Shown here: positions 15,866 to 24,729 of the stretch, in pieces
Layout of the letters: each line of letters starts with the position of its first letter
Position numbering within the stretch: position 1 is the stretch's first letter
Origin: Oscillospiraceae bacterium
GTDB lineage: Bacteria; Bacillota; Clostridia; Oscillospirales; CAG-272
Direction: 5' to 3'
Assembly (NCBI GenBank): GCA_003343845.1
Contig: QAKK01000017.1
Span: 1 to 40,665 of the forward strand
Length of the DNA stretch: 40,665 bases
The notes under the pieces: model-generated
Databases searched by the model: none
What the model was told of the DNA's origin: nothing
The model's input: the letters and a program-made list of their open reading frames with translations, nothing else
Position numbers and translations under genes: made by a program

Positions 15866-17874
15866 ACAAGCAGCCTCCCCACATTGTAGACCAGCGCGGC
15901 GACGAGCCATGCCACGCCGCACTGCATCAGGACAACGCCGAGCGTGGCAGCGCGCGAATTGAACTCACGGCGCAGCGCGGCAACCGCAGCTACGCAGGGC
16001 GTGTACAACAGAGTGAAGACCAGGAAGCTGCATGCCGCAAGCGTGGACGGGAAAACGGCGGGCAGCGCCGTATAGAGCAGGCTTGCATCGCAGCCGATGA
16101 GGACCGCCAGCGTGGAGACCACCTGCTCCTTGGCGATGAAGCCCGAGATCAACGCCGTGGAGAACCGCCAGTCGCCGAAGCCCAGCGGCTTGAACAGGAC
16201 GGCAACCGCCTGCCCGATGCCCGCAAGCAGACTGTCCGTGGAGTCGCTGACCGGATTCAGGCGCAGATCAAAGCTCTCGAGGAACCAGATGACGGCCGTA
16301 GCGATGAAAATGACCGAGAACGCACGCTCGAGGAAGTCGCGCGCTTTCTCCCACAAAAGCAGCGCCACACTGTGCGGCGAGGGGAAGCGATAGTTGGGCA
16401 GCTCCATGACAAACGGCACGGGCTTGCCGCGGAACGCGGTGTTCTTGAGCAGGCACGCCACGAGAATGCCGAGCAGAATGCCCGTGAGATACAGCGCAAA
16501 CATGACCGCCGCCCCGCGCCCCGGGAAGAACGCAGCAACAAAGACCGAATAGATCGGAATCTTTGCCGAGCAGCTCATGAACGGCACAAGCATCATGGTC
16601 ATCTTGCGGTCGCGGTCGGAGGAGACGGTGCGCGTCGCCATGATGGCGGGCACCGAGCAGCCGAAGCCGATCAGCATCGGCACAAAGGAGCGCCCCGAAA
16701 GCCCGAGCCGTCGCAGCGGCTTGTCCATGACGAACGCGACGCGCGCCATGTAGCCGGTGTCCTCCAGAATGGACAGGAAGAAGAACAGCGTAACGATGAC
16801 GGGCAGGAAGGACAGCACCGAGCCGACGCCGTTGAAAATGCCGTCGATGATGAGGCTGTGCACGACCTCGTTCAGCCCGAAGCTCGTCAGCGCGCGATCC
16901 ACCGCATCCGAAAGCTGCCCGATTCCAAGCTCCAGCAGACGCTGCAAGCCTGCGCCGATGACGTTGAAGGTCAGCCAGAAGATCAAGAGGATGATCCCGA
17001 GAAAGACCGGGACAGCGGTATATTTGCCGGTCAGCACGCGGTCGATGGCGACCGAGCGACGATGCTCGCGGCTCTCGCTGCATTTGACGACCGCCGCCTC
17101 CACCACACTCTCGATAAAGGTGTAGCGCATGTCGGCAAGCGCGGCGTTGCGGTCAAGCCCCGACTCGGTCTCCAGCTGTACCAGGCAGTGCTCGATCAGC
17201 TCGCGCTCGTTTTCGTCCAGACCCAGGCGGTCGGCGATGTCATTGTCGCTCTCAATCAGCTTTGATGCGCAATAGCGCAGCGGCAGTCCCGCCTCCTCGG
17301 CGTGATCCTGCACCAGGTGCATGACCGCGTGGATGCAGCGGTGACAGGGCGATTCCGGCGCGCAAAAATCGGCGCGCACGGGCAGAATGTGCCCTTTTGC
17401 CGCTTCATAGGCACGGTCGATCAGCTCGGACACGCCTTCGTCCTTGATAGCACTGATCGGAACGACCGGGATGCCGAGCTCACGGCTCATTTTTTCAACG
17501 TCGATCGTACCGCCGCCCGCGCGGACCTCGTCCATCATGTTCAGCGCCAGCACCATCGGCACATCCAGCTCCAGCAGCTGCATGGTGAGGTAAAGATTGC
17601 GCTCGATGTTGGTCGCGTCGGTGATATTGATGATGCAGTCCGGCTTTTCGTGCAGAATATACTCGCTTGTGACGATCTCCTCCTGCGTATAGGGGCGCAG
17701 AGAGTAGATGCCCGGCAGGTCAACGACAGAGCAGTCGTTCTTGCCGCGCACGGGTCCCGTCTTTTGCTCCACCGTCACGCCCGGAAAGTTGCCGACATGG
17801 CAGTTCATGCCCGTGAGCACGTTGAAGAGCGCAGTCTTACCGCAGTTCTGATTTCCGGCAAGTGCAAATTTCAT
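15862..17874 (-). CDS. feoB: Ferrous iron transporter FeoB
   Basis: 670 aa. N-terminal G-protein domain: G1 GNQNCGKTA (residues 7-15), G3 DLPG (52-55), G4 NMMD (112-115). It continues with a helical spacer and two Gate regions of transmembrane helices, including GIGQLSDAVDRAL, FLPVIVTLFFFLSILEDTGYMARVAFVMDK and GCSVPAIMATRT, all characteristic of FeoB. It imports Fe2+ across the cytoplasmic membrane. Length is at the short end of the usual 650-780. The ATG overlaps the feoA stop by 4 nt, and its own stop overlaps the Cys-rich protein start by 4 nt, so the three are a tightly coupled operon. Regulation probably acts at the inverted repeat beside the promoter at 18144-18197. Confidence 0.96.
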   Translation of the reverse strand: MKFALAGNQNCGKTALFNVLTGMNCHVGNFPGVTVEQKTGPVRGKNDCSVVDLPGIYSLRPYTQEEIVTSEYILHEKPDCIINITDATNIERNLYLTMQLLELDVPMVLALNMMDEVRAGGGTIDVEKMSRELGIPVVPISAIKDEGVSELIDRAYEAAKGHILPVRADFCAPESPCHRCIHAVMHLVQDHAEEAGLPLRYCASKLIESDNDIADRLGLDENERELIEHCLVQLETESGLDRNAALADMRYTFIESVVEAAVVKCSESREHRRSVAIDRVLTGKYTAVPVFLGIILLIFWLTFNVIGAGLQRLLELGIGQLSDAVDRALTSFGLNEVVHSLIIDGIFNGVGSVLSFLPVIVTLFFFLSILEDTGYMARVAFVMDKPLRRLGLSGRSFVPMLIGFGCSVPAIMATRTVSSDRDRKMTMMLVPFMSCSAKIPIYSVFVAAFFPGRGAAVMFALYLTGILLGILVACLLKNTAFRGKPVPFVMELPNYRFPSPHSVALLLWEKARDFLERAFSVIFIATAVIWFLESFDLRLNPVSDSTDSLLAGIGQAVAVLFKPLGFGDWRFSTALISGFIAKEQVVSTLAVLIGCDASLLYTALPAVFPSTLAACSFLVFTLLYTPCVAAVAALRREFNSRAATLGVVLMQCGVAWLVAALVYNVGRLLV

Positions 17875-18125
17875 TTGTCCGCCTCCCCGCTTCCGGCGTC
17901 TTGCACAGGCTCGACCGTGATCTTCGCCGCGTCTTCCAGGCGAATGGTCAGCTCATAGCCGCGCAGATGCAGTTCAATAGGGTCGCCCATCGGCGCAACC
18001 TTGCGCAGCGTCACGCGCGTGCGCGGAATCAGCCCCATGTCAATCAGCCGGTTGCGCAGTGCGCCCTCGCCGCCGACGGCGGTGATGACGGCGGTCTGCC
18101 CGATCTTCAGTTCATCCAGTGTCAT
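17871..18125 (-). CDS. feoA: Ferrous iron transport accessory protein FeoA
   Basis: 84 aa. A small SH3-like domain protein with the FeoA pattern: L..L..GQ...I, GEGALRNRLIDMGLIPRTRVTL (about 19-41) and DPIELHLRGYELTIRLEDAAKI. It is thought to act on the cytoplasmic side of FeoB. A GGGGGA site lies 6 nt upstream of the ATG. First gene of the feo operon, overlapping feoB by ATGA. The C-terminal tail (VQDAGSGEADK) is polar and probably disordered. Confidence 0.92.
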   Translation of the reverse strand: MTLDELKIGQTAVITAVGGEGALRNRLIDMGLIPRTRVTLRKVAPMGDPIELHLRGYELTIRLEDAAKITVEPVQDAGSGEADK

Positions 18126-18143
18126 GTGTCCCCCATGGATTCA

Positions 18144-18167
18144 AAAAGTTTGTCTTAACTAACTTTT
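18144..18167. promoter_or_regulatory. Inverted repeat at the feo promoter, candidate metalloregulator operator
   Basis: AAAAGTT (18144-18150) and AACTTTT (18161-18167) are perfect inverted repeats around a 10-bp centre, directly after the feoA -10 element and overlapping the expected transcription start. Position and size suit repression by an iron-responsive DtxR/IdeR- or Fur-type protein. The sequence is not a clear match to either consensus, so the regulator is not assigned. Confidence 0.5.
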
Positions 18168-18168
18168 G

Positions 18169-18197
18169 ATGATAGCGCAAAATGGTCGTTCTGTCAA
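18169..18197 (-). promoter_or_regulatory. Promoter of the feo operon
   Basis: Minus-strand TTGACA (18192-18197), a 17-bp spacer and TATCAT (18169-18174), 44 bp ahead of feoA. Confidence 0.8.
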
Positions 18198-18256
18198 GCG
18201 GATTTGCCGCATTTCGTCATTTTTCGCGAAAATGCGGGCAGATGCGGCGGCGCATC

Positions 18257-18285
18257 TTGCATTCCGCGCGCGGGTATGCTACAAT
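18257..18285 (+). promoter_or_regulatory. Promoter of the serine dehydratase gene
   Basis: TTGCAT (18257-18262), a 17-bp spacer and TACAAT (18280-18285), with a TATG just before the -10. It lies 30 bp ahead of the GTG start and diverges from the feo promoter. Confidence 0.75.
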
Positions 18286-18315
18286 CAAAACAAAAAAGAC
18301 GCAGGGGGCAGAACC

Positions 18316-19503
18316 GTGAAATCGCTGAAAGAACTCTATCGCATCGGGCGCGGACCGTCCAGCTCGCACACGATCGGACCGCAGCGCATTGCGGAATACG
18401 CACTGGCGGTCTACGGGCGGCGGCACTATCACGCGGTGCTCTACGGGTCGCTGGCGCTGACCGGGCGCGGGCACGGCACCGACCGTGTGCTGCGCGAGGT
18501 GCTGGGCGCGGACACCGAGATCGTTTTCGACACGGAAAAGACCGACCTTGCGCATCCGAATCAGCTCGACCTCTACGCCGTAGGGGAGGACACTGAAAAG
18601 CTGTTCACCGCGCTTTCGGTGGGCGGCGGCAGCGTGGTGATCGACGGTGTGCCGCTCTCGGAGGGCGGCGAAGTCTACCCGGAGCGGAACTTTGACGAGA
18701 TCAAGGCGTTCATCGCCGCACACGACATGACCCTGCCCGCCTATGTGCGGCACTATGAGCCGGACATCGACGACCATCTGCGCACCGTATGGGCGGCGAT
18801 GCGCGCCTGTGTGGAGCGCGGACTGGCGGGGAGCGGCATTCTGCCGGGCGGGCTTGCGCTTGCGCACAAGGCACAGACGCTCTACCATGAGAACACGAAG
18901 TTTGAGCCCGCGCTGATGCACGAGAACCGCCGCGTCTCCGCCTACGCGCTGGCGGCAGCGGAGGAAAACGCGGCAAACGGCGTGGTGGTGACTGCGCCGA
19001 CCTGCGGCGCCTCCGGCATTGTGCCCGCCGTGCTCTACTACATGCAGACCGACTGCGGCGTGAGCGAGCGCGAAATTCTGGACGCGCTTGCCGTGGCGGG
19101 CGTGATCGGCAACGTGGTCAAGCAAAACGCCTCGATCAGCGGCGCGGAATGCGGCTGTCAGGCAGAGGTGGGCGTCGCCTGCTCGATGGCGGCGGCGGCA
19201 CTGGCGAAGATCTACGAGCTCGGCGCAGACGTGATCGAATGCTCGGCGGAGATCGCGCTGGAGCACAACCTCGGGCTGACCTGCGACCCGGTGCTGGGAC
19301 TTGTGCAGATCCCCTGCATCGAGCGCAACGCGATGGCAAGCACCGAGACCTTCAACGCCGTCATGCTGGCAAAGTCGCTCGAAAGCAAGCACAAGGTCTC
19401 GTTTGATCAGATTGTCAAGGTCATGTACGAGACCGGCAAGGACATGAACTCCGGCTACCGTGAGACCTCCACCGGCGGTCTTGCAAAGATATACGGAAAG
19501 TAA
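18316..19503 (+). CDS. sdaA: L-serine dehydratase (Fe-S, single-chain, beta and alpha parts fused)
   Basis: 395 aa from the GTG at 18316, chosen because it has an AGGGGG site and a promoter that lies inside the longer open frame. Deaminates L-serine to pyruvate and ammonia with a [4Fe-4S] cluster. The N-terminal (beta-type) part has GPSSSHTIGP (13-22); the C-terminal (alpha-type) part has TAPTCGASG (Cys230), GAECGCQAE (Cys279, Cys281), LTCDP (Cys323) and QIPCIERNA (Cys334), which supply the cluster ligands. Many Clostridia encode the two parts as separate SdaAA and SdaAB chains; here they are joined, as in Gram-negative SdaA/TdcG but shorter (about 395 versus about 455 residues). Transcribed alone, divergent from feo. 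Confidence 0.92.
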   Translation: MKSLKELYRIGRGPSSSHTIGPQRIAEYALAVYGRRHYHAVLYGSLALTGRGHGTDRVLREVLGADTEIVFDTEKTDLAHPNQLDLYAVGEDTEKLFTALSVGGGSVVIDGVPLSEGGEVYPERNFDEIKAFIAAHDMTLPAYVRHYEPDIDDHLRTVWAAMRACVERGLAGSGILPGGLALAHKAQTLYHENTKFEPALMHENRRVSAYALAAAEENAANGVVVTAPTCGASGIVPAVLYYMQTDCGVSEREILDALAVAGVIGNVVKQNASISGAECGCQAEVGVACSMAAAALAKIYELGADVIECSAEIALEHNLGLTCDPVLGLVQIPCIERNAMASTETFNAVMLAKSLESKHKVSFDQIVKVMYETGKDMNSGYRETSTGGLAKIYGK

Positions 19504-19523
19504 GACAGAAAGAAAAATAAAAA

Positions 19524-19561
19524 GGCGGGGGAAACTTTTGTGTACAAAAGTTTCCCCCGCC
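19524..19561. repeat. 38-bp palindrome after the serine dehydratase gene (copy 1 of a pair)
   Basis: A perfect 17-bp stem (GGCGGGGGAAACTTTTG with its complement) around TGTA, followed by TCCCTTTT. It is likely to work as a terminator for the gene ending at 19503. A closely related palindrome lies at 24776-24805 with paired (compensatory) base changes. Confidence 0.85.
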
Positions 19562-19590
19562 TCCCTTTTAAAAAACTTGAAAGGAACGGG

Positions 19591-19860
19591 TCAGACCGTG
19601 CCGTCGGAGAGCGTTCCGGTCGTCAGATGGGTCGGTTTCTCTGCGGCGTAGGTGCTCCATGCTGCGACGCTGCCTGCGCCAGAGAAATCTGCGCTTGCCG
19701 CATAGTCGGTCCCTGTGACGGTGTAGGCACTGTCACCCGCAACCAGCGTTTTGCCGTCGGCAGTGACGATCGTGACGCGCTTGCCGTCCGCGCCGATGAC
19801 CGTGCCCGCCGTGCCCCAGCCGCGCTTGTTTGCGTTGCCTGTGACGCGCGTGCGCGCACT
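19591..19860 (-). pseudogene. Remnant: C-terminal fragment of a probable secreted protein
   Basis: An open minus-strand frame of about 90 residues without a credible start or Shine-Dalgarno sequence. The composition (Gly, Thr, Ala, Val, with GTVIGADGKRVTIVTADGKT and AWSTYAAEKPTH) resembles the beta-rich end of an exported protein such as those nearby. It meets a plus-strand fragment at about 19857. I read this as a rearrangement scar, not a gene. The parent cannot be named. Confidence 0.35.
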
Positions 19861-20068
19861 GACCCGCCGCACCGGTGCGGTGGTGCTGGCGATGAACGCG
19901 CTGATCCTGATCTATTCCCACCATGCCGCCGTGCGCGGGCTGGAAAGCACTATGGCACAGATGCTCGAACCGCTTGAAGCCTTCGACGCACAGGGTGCAA
20001 CCCCCGTGCCGCGCCCGCCGACGGAAAAGACATGGAAATTCCATCAAAAAAGCCACCCTTTCGGGTGA
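19857..20068 (+). pseudogene. Remnant: C-terminal fragment with one membrane helix
   Basis: A plus-strand frame of about 70 residues reading TRRTGAVVLAMNALILIY and then an amphipathic segment (LESTMAQMLEPLEAFDAQ) and a Pro-rich tail, ending in the terminator at 20044-20075. The GC-rich codon usage is plausible for this genome, but there is no start signal and the frame upstream is not coding-like. Possibly the end of a broken membrane-protein gene. Confidence 0.3.
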
Positions 20069-20075
20069 CTTTTTT
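20044..20075. terminator. Intrinsic terminator after the first GH43-like gene
   Basis: A6-GCCACCC-TTTC-GGGTGAC-T6 with a single mismatched pair. It lies 10 bp past the stop codon at 20085 (minus strand) and is nearly identical to the terminator at 22392-22424. Confidence 0.85.
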
Positions 20076-20084
20076 CGATTCTGC

Positions 20085-22268
20085 TTATTTCGATGCAATG
20101 TACTTCAGCTGCCACAGGACGTTAACAAGGTCGGCTTTCTTCGTGCCGCTCAGAATATCGGCGAGCAGCAGCAACGCGTCGGTGATGGTGATCCTGCCAT
20201 CGCCGTTCATATCGCCGTAAGAAGTGACCGTGACCGCCGTGCTCGCATTGCCGATGCAGGCGCCGTTGACATAGCCCGCAACCTTATAGGTTCCGGTTGT
20301 GCCGATCACATAGGACGTATCCGTGAAGCTCGTCGTATTGCTGAAACCGATGAAGTTGCCCTTGCCGTCCGTGATGCGGTACAGCAGCGCATTTTCATCT
20401 GCCAGGTAGGTGATGACGGGACCGTCCATGCTCATCGTGACCGCGACAACCTGCACCTGCGCGGGGCGGACGGTTGCGCCGCTGCGCTGCGTGAGCTTGG
20501 CATTCGGCGCGGACTTTTCCAGATAGGTCGTGCCCTGCATGCTGCCCGGATAGATATGCTCCCAGGTGCCGCCGAGCACCGTCAGGCTGTACGCCTTGTC
20601 GGTGGTCAGCATGGAATCGGGGCGGTTTTCGGTGTTGAAATGGACATACGCGGGCGTTTTCGATGCCGGACCGTACTGCCAGTAGCCGCCGACGAGCACA
20701 GGGAACTGATCCTGATTCGGGCGGGAGGTGCAGCTGACGTTCTCGCCGATGACCACATTGTTCTGCCCGCACTCAATGACGGAATAGCCGCCCGCCAGCG
20801 CGCCGATCGTGCGCGGACGCAGCACGAGATTCTCAAGGTAGGTGTCCGAAGAGATCGACCAGAACTTGAAGTTGATCGGCACTGCGGAAAACGCGCCGCG
20901 GATCATGACGGGACCGTTCACCTGCGGGGAAACAAAGCAGGCGTCCATGGTGGTGATGCCGTAGTTCACAAGTGAGGCACTGGTCATATCATAGGCTTCA
21001 AGCAGCACGATGGTGCCGCCGTTCGGCAGCGCCTTATACGCCTGCGTGAGCGAGCGGAAGGGCTCGGTCCTCGTACCGGCGTTGGTGTCAAGACCTGCCT
21101 TCATCGCAACATAGACCGTGGGCAGGTTGACAAGCGCCGCAAAGTTGTCGTCCAGCTCGACCGTATGGGTCACGGATGCGCCGGTGGGCGCTTTGTCCGC
21201 GCGCACCGTCGGGTGACCGGGATTGTTCCGGTCGCCTGCCCGCAGGATACCGTTTTCGTCAAACCACGCCTCGTCAATGCAGATGCGGCGCTCCTCAACA
21301 TAGAGCTGTTCATTGCTTGCACCGGCGTTCTGTTCCTGTACAAGCGGGGACTTTTTGCCCGAGCGGTGGGCATGATAGACGATCATCAGTCTGCCGTCCG
21401 GTCCCTCGACAAAGCAGTGGTGCGCCGTGCCGTAGAGATTGTTGTCAGGGTCGCTGCGGCTCGGGTCGGCGGTGATCAGCACCGTGTTGTCCGCAGGTTT
21501 TTCAAAGGTGCCGAGCGGGCTCGACGAGGTTGCATAGTGCACCGAATAGGTCGTGTAGCCGTAGCCCTGCGACGAATAGGTCAGCACATAGGTATCGCCC
21601 CGCTTGAGCATTTCGGGTCCCTCGACGACCAACTTGTCATCGACCTTGCCGTTGCGTTCCCATTCGATCAGCAGTTTCGGCTTCTCAACAAACGTACAGG
21701 TATCGAGATCAAATTTACCACCCCAGATGTTGTTCTGGTTTTTTGCGGTATAGCCGTTGTACTTCCATTCGCCGGTGGAGACGAAATACAGATAGATGCT
21801 GCCGTCGTCGTCGCGGAAGAAATGACCGTCGATTGTCGTGACATCCGTAAAAAGCCTGCCGCTTTTGTCCTTGAAGGGACCGAGCGGGCTTTCCGCCGTG
21901 GCAATGCCAATGTGTCCCTGCGCGGTGTAGACCATGTAGTAGGTGTCGCCTTCGCGCATCACCTCGGGCGCCCACAGACCGGCATAGCTGTTTGCGTTGT
22001 CGAGCTGCACATCGCTCTTGCGCAGAACGTAGCCCTCTGCATGCCAGTTGACAAGGTCGGTCGAGGTGTAGGCAATGTAGCCGTTCGACCCGTCGTTGGT
22101 CGCATAGAGGTAATAGATACCGTCGTCATACAGCACGAACGGATCTGCGCCGTTGGCAACCGGGTTTTCGAACCCGGTATCATACGTGTAGGTCACTGCC
22201 GCGGCAGAAACCATGCAAAGCACGCACAGAGCTGCGGCAAACAGCACGGTCAAAAGATGCTTTTTCAT
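20085..22268 (-). CDS. Secreted GH43-like glycosidase with beta-helix-like module and dockerin-like tail, copy A
   Basis: 727 aa. Signal peptide 1-24. Residues about 30-340 form a five-bladed propeller of the GH43 clan: catalytic triad candidates Asp42 (GADPFVL), Asp148 (IDGHFF) and Glu216 (VEGPEM), with LWAPEV at 99-103. The family cleaves arabinofuranosyl or xylosyl linkages in plant hemicellulose. Residues about 380-640 hold a second module with VYVAMKAGLDTN and GGTIVLLEAYD, related to parallel beta-helix repeats in other proteins of this window. The end has a dockerin-type calcium loop, DMNGDGRITITD (686-697), and a degenerate second half. Paralogous along its whole length to the gene at 22435. 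Monocistronic, with its own promoter and terminator. Confidence 0.82.
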   Translation of the reverse strand: MKKHLLTVLFAAALCVLCMVSAAAVTYTYDTGFENPVANGADPFVLYDDGIYYLYATNDGSNGYIAYTSTDLVNWHAEGYVLRKSDVQLDNANSYAGLWAPEVMREGDTYYMVYTAQGHIGIATAESPLGPFKDKSGRLFTDVTTIDGHFFRDDDGSIYLYFVSTGEWKYNGYTAKNQNNIWGGKFDLDTCTFVEKPKLLIEWERNGKVDDKLVVEGPEMLKRGDTYVLTYSSQGYGYTTYSVHYATSSSPLGTFEKPADNTVLITADPSRSDPDNNLYGTAHHCFVEGPDGRLMIVYHAHRSGKKSPLVQEQNAGASNEQLYVEERRICIDEAWFDENGILRAGDRNNPGHPTVRADKAPTGASVTHTVELDDNFAALVNLPTVYVAMKAGLDTNAGTRTEPFRSLTQAYKALPNGGTIVLLEAYDMTSASLVNYGITTMDACFVSPQVNGPVMIRGAFSAVPINFKFWSISSDTYLENLVLRPRTIGALAGGYSVIECGQNNVVIGENVSCTSRPNQDQFPVLVGGYWQYGPASKTPAYVHFNTENRPDSMLTTDKAYSLTVLGGTWEHIYPGSMQGTTYLEKSAPNAKLTQRSGATVRPAQVQVVAVTMSMDGPVITYLADENALLYRITDGKGNFIGFSNTTSFTDTSYVIGTTGTYKVAGYVNGACIGNASTAVTVTSYGDMNGDGRITITDALLLLADILSGTKKADLVNVLWQLKYIASK

Positions 22269-22304
22269 GTGTTCTTTCCTTTCAGCGTATCTTTATACAG
22301 TTGC

Positions 22305-22333
22305 AGTATATCAAATTGCACGTTGGAAATCAA
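22305..22333 (-). promoter_or_regulatory. Promoter of GH43-like copy A
   Basis: Minus-strand TTGATT (22328-22333), a 17-bp spacer and TATACT (22305-22310), about 35 bp ahead of the start. Confidence 0.7.
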
Positions 22334-22391
22334 TAGACAAACGTTGTTTTGGGGTAAATCGCACATACCGGAATCCTTTCACGGATTCGCA

Positions 22392-22424
22392 TAAAAAGCC
22401 ACCCTTTCGGGTGGCTTTTTATAT
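22392..22424. terminator. Intrinsic terminator after GH43-like copy B
   Basis: AAAAAGCCACCC-TTTC-GGGTGGCTTTTT, a perfect symmetrical stem flanked by A and T tracts, 10 bp past the stop at 22435. Nearly the same element ends copy A (20044-20075), so the duplication carried its terminator. Confidence 0.9.
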
Positions 22425-22434
22425 CTTGTTGTTC

Positions 22435-24585
22435 TTATTTCGTCAGACCGTCGAGCATGGCGGCAAGATCCTCCGCGCTGACTGCCGTGCCGTGTCGCTT
22501 GGCATCCGCCACACAGGCGAGCGCGTCGCGCACCGTCAGCTTGCCGTCGCCGTCCGCGTCGCTCTTCGCCGTGACGGCGGTGCTGCGGTCACCGATGCAC
22601 GCGCCGTTGGCATAACCGGCAACCGTGTAGGTCCTGCTGTCGCCGAAGCGGAAGGACGTATCCGTGAAGGTCGTGGTCTCGCTGTAGCCAACGACGTTGC
22701 CTTTACTGTCCGTGATGCGGTACTTTTCGGCATTCGCGGCGGCAGGATAATGCAGCACCGCGCCCGCGGCGGTCACGGAAACGGTCACGCTGCCGACCTT
22801 GCCGGGACGGATCGTCGCGCCGCTCTCCACGCGGAGAGCTGCGTTCTTTGCCGTATCGGCTGCGCAGGCAACCGTGTCCTTCATGCTGCCCGCCGTAATC
22901 GTCTCCCAGGTGCCGCCCTTGACCGTCAGAGTGTACGCCTTATCGGTTTGCAGCATGGTGTCGGGGCGTTTGTCCGCCGTGTAGAAGCTGTAGGGCGCGG
23001 ACTTGGACGTGCCGCTGTACTGCCAGTAGCCGCCGACGAGCACCGGGAACTGCCCGCTGTTGGGGCGCGACACGCAGCTGACCCCTTCGCCGATGACCAC
23101 ATTGTTCTGCCCGCACTCAATAATTGAGTAGCCGCCCGCCAGCGCGCCGGTCAGACGCGGGCGCAGCTCGAGATTTTCAAGATAAGTATCCGACGATATC
23201 GACCAGAACTTGAACAGCACCGGCACGGCCGAATACGCGCCGCGAATCAGCACGGGGCCGTCCACCTTCGGCGAGACGTAGACTGCGTTTTCAGTGGAGA
23301 GCTTGTATTTCTTTGCCGTGGTGCTCTGCATATCGTAGCGTTCGAGCAGCACGATCGTACCGCCCTTTTTCAGCGCCGCATAGGCGCGGTCGAGCGTGCG
23401 GAAGGGCGCTGCCGCCGAGCCGTCGTTGGTATCGAGACCGCCGTACATCGCAACGTAAACGGTGGGCAGGGTCGCCAGCGCCGCGAAGTTATCATCCAGC
23501 TCCACGGTGCGGGTCGCGGACGTGCCGAACGGCGTCTTGTCCGCGCGCACAGTCGGATGCCCGACATTGTTCACATCGCCCATGCACAGGTTGCCGTCCG
23601 CATCAAACCAGACACGGTCTACGCAGACACGGCGGTCTGTGACATACAGCTCGTGATTGGTCTTGCCCATCTCCGCCATCAGCGGCGATGCCGCGCCCGA
23701 GCGGTGCGCATGATACACAACAGCAAGCCCGCCGTCCGGCGCCTCAACAAAGCCGTGATGCCCAACGCCGTACAGGTTGTTCTGCGGGTCGGTGCGGTCG
23801 GGATCGGCGGTAATCAGCACCGTACCCTTCTTTTCAAACGGGCCGAAGGGACTCTTGGATGTGGCACAGCCGACCGCATAAATCGGGCTGCCGTAACCGG
23901 GTGAGGAATAGGTGAGGTAATAAGTATTGCCGTGCTTCACGACCTCGGGTCCCTCCGCGTCGATACCGACTGCGGTTCCGTTCTGCACATCCTCCGTGGT
24001 CAGAAGCATCTTTACATCGTCGACAAACTTGCAGCTTTCAAGATCAAATTCGCCGACCCAGACATTCTGATAGCTTGTCGCAGTGTAACCGTTGTGCGTC
24101 CAGCCCTGAATAGAAACAAAGTACAGATAAACCTTGCCGTCATCGTCGCGGAAAAAGTGACCGTCAATGATTTTACCGTCCGAAAAAAGCGAACCGCTTT
24201 TGTCAATGAAAGGACCAAGCGGACTATCGGAGACAGCAATACCGATGCGCTCCTTCGAAGTATAGACCATGTAATACGTGTCACCCTCACGGATGACCTC
24301 CGGCGCCCAGAAACTGCCCTGCGCCGCGCCGTTCTTCTTCATGGCGTAGCCGCGCGCCTGCCAGTTGACAAGGTCAGTCGAGGTGTAGACGATATAGCCG
24401 TTTGCGCCGTCGTTGGTGGAATAGAGATAGTAAACGCCGTCGTCTAAGAGAACAAACGGGTCGGCGCCGTCGGCGACCGGGTTTTTGAACGTTTCGGCCG
24501 TCGTCAGCGTCGCCGCCGATGCGGCAGCCGTGCAGACTGCGCCGAGCAGAACGCCGCAAAGCAATGCAAAGATTCGTTTTTTCAT
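22435..24585 (-). CDS. Secreted GH43-like glycosidase with beta-helix-like module and dockerin-like tail, copy B
   Basis: 716 aa from the ATG at 24585, which is preceded by an AGGAAAGG site and starts a good signal peptide (1-24); the longer upstream frame lacks these. Same architecture as copy A: GH43 propeller with Asp42 (GADPFVL), Asp141 (IDGHFF) and Glu211 (AEGPEV), SFWAPEV, then the VYVAMYGGLDTNDG/GGTIVLLERYD module, then a single dockerin-type calcium loop DADGDGKLTVRD (676-687) with a poorly conserved second half (VSAEDLAAMLDGL). Probably acts on arabinose- or xylose-containing polysaccharide outside the cell. The two copies have diverged mainly in the linkers and tails. It has its own promoter 50 bp upstream. 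Confidence 0.82.
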   Translation of the reverse strand: MKKRIFALLCGVLLGAVCTAAASAATLTTAETFKNPVADGADPFVLLDDGVYYLYSTNDGANGYIVYTSTDLVNWQARGYAMKKNGAAQGSFWAPEVIREGDTYYMVYTSKERIGIAVSDSPLGPFIDKSGSLFSDGKIIDGHFFRDDDGKVYLYFVSIQGWTHNGYTATSYQNVWVGEFDLESCKFVDDVKMLLTTEDVQNGTAVGIDAEGPEVVKHGNTYYLTYSSPGYGSPIYAVGCATSKSPFGPFEKKGTVLITADPDRTDPQNNLYGVGHHGFVEAPDGGLAVVYHAHRSGAASPLMAEMGKTNHELYVTDRRVCVDRVWFDADGNLCMGDVNNVGHPTVRADKTPFGTSATRTVELDDNFAALATLPTVYVAMYGGLDTNDGSAAAPFRTLDRAYAALKKGGTIVLLERYDMQSTTAKKYKLSTENAVYVSPKVDGPVLIRGAYSAVPVLFKFWSISSDTYLENLELRPRLTGALAGGYSIIECGQNNVVIGEGVSCVSRPNSGQFPVLVGGYWQYSGTSKSAPYSFYTADKRPDTMLQTDKAYTLTVKGGTWETITAGSMKDTVACAADTAKNAALRVESGATIRPGKVGSVTVSVTAAGAVLHYPAAANAEKYRITDSKGNVVGYSETTTFTDTSFRFGDSRTYTVAGYANGACIGDRSTAVTAKSDADGDGKLTVRDALACVADAKRHGTAVSAEDLAAMLDGLTK

Positions 24586-24635
24586 TTGGTTTCCTTTCCT
24601 GCGGCGGAGCGCCGCAGATATGGTGATACAGCTAC

Positions 24636-24664
24636 AGTTTAACGGCTGCCGCCGCACAAGTCAA
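24636..24664 (-). promoter_or_regulatory. Promoter of GH43-like copy B
   Basis: Minus-strand TTGACT (24659-24664), a 17-bp spacer and TAAACT (24636-24641), about 50 bp ahead of the start. Confidence 0.7.
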
Positions 24665-24729
24665 GGCAAATGCGAAAAATGTTTGATTTTTTTCTACAGT
24701 TGTGTGCAAATACGCGACAGAAACGGCAC

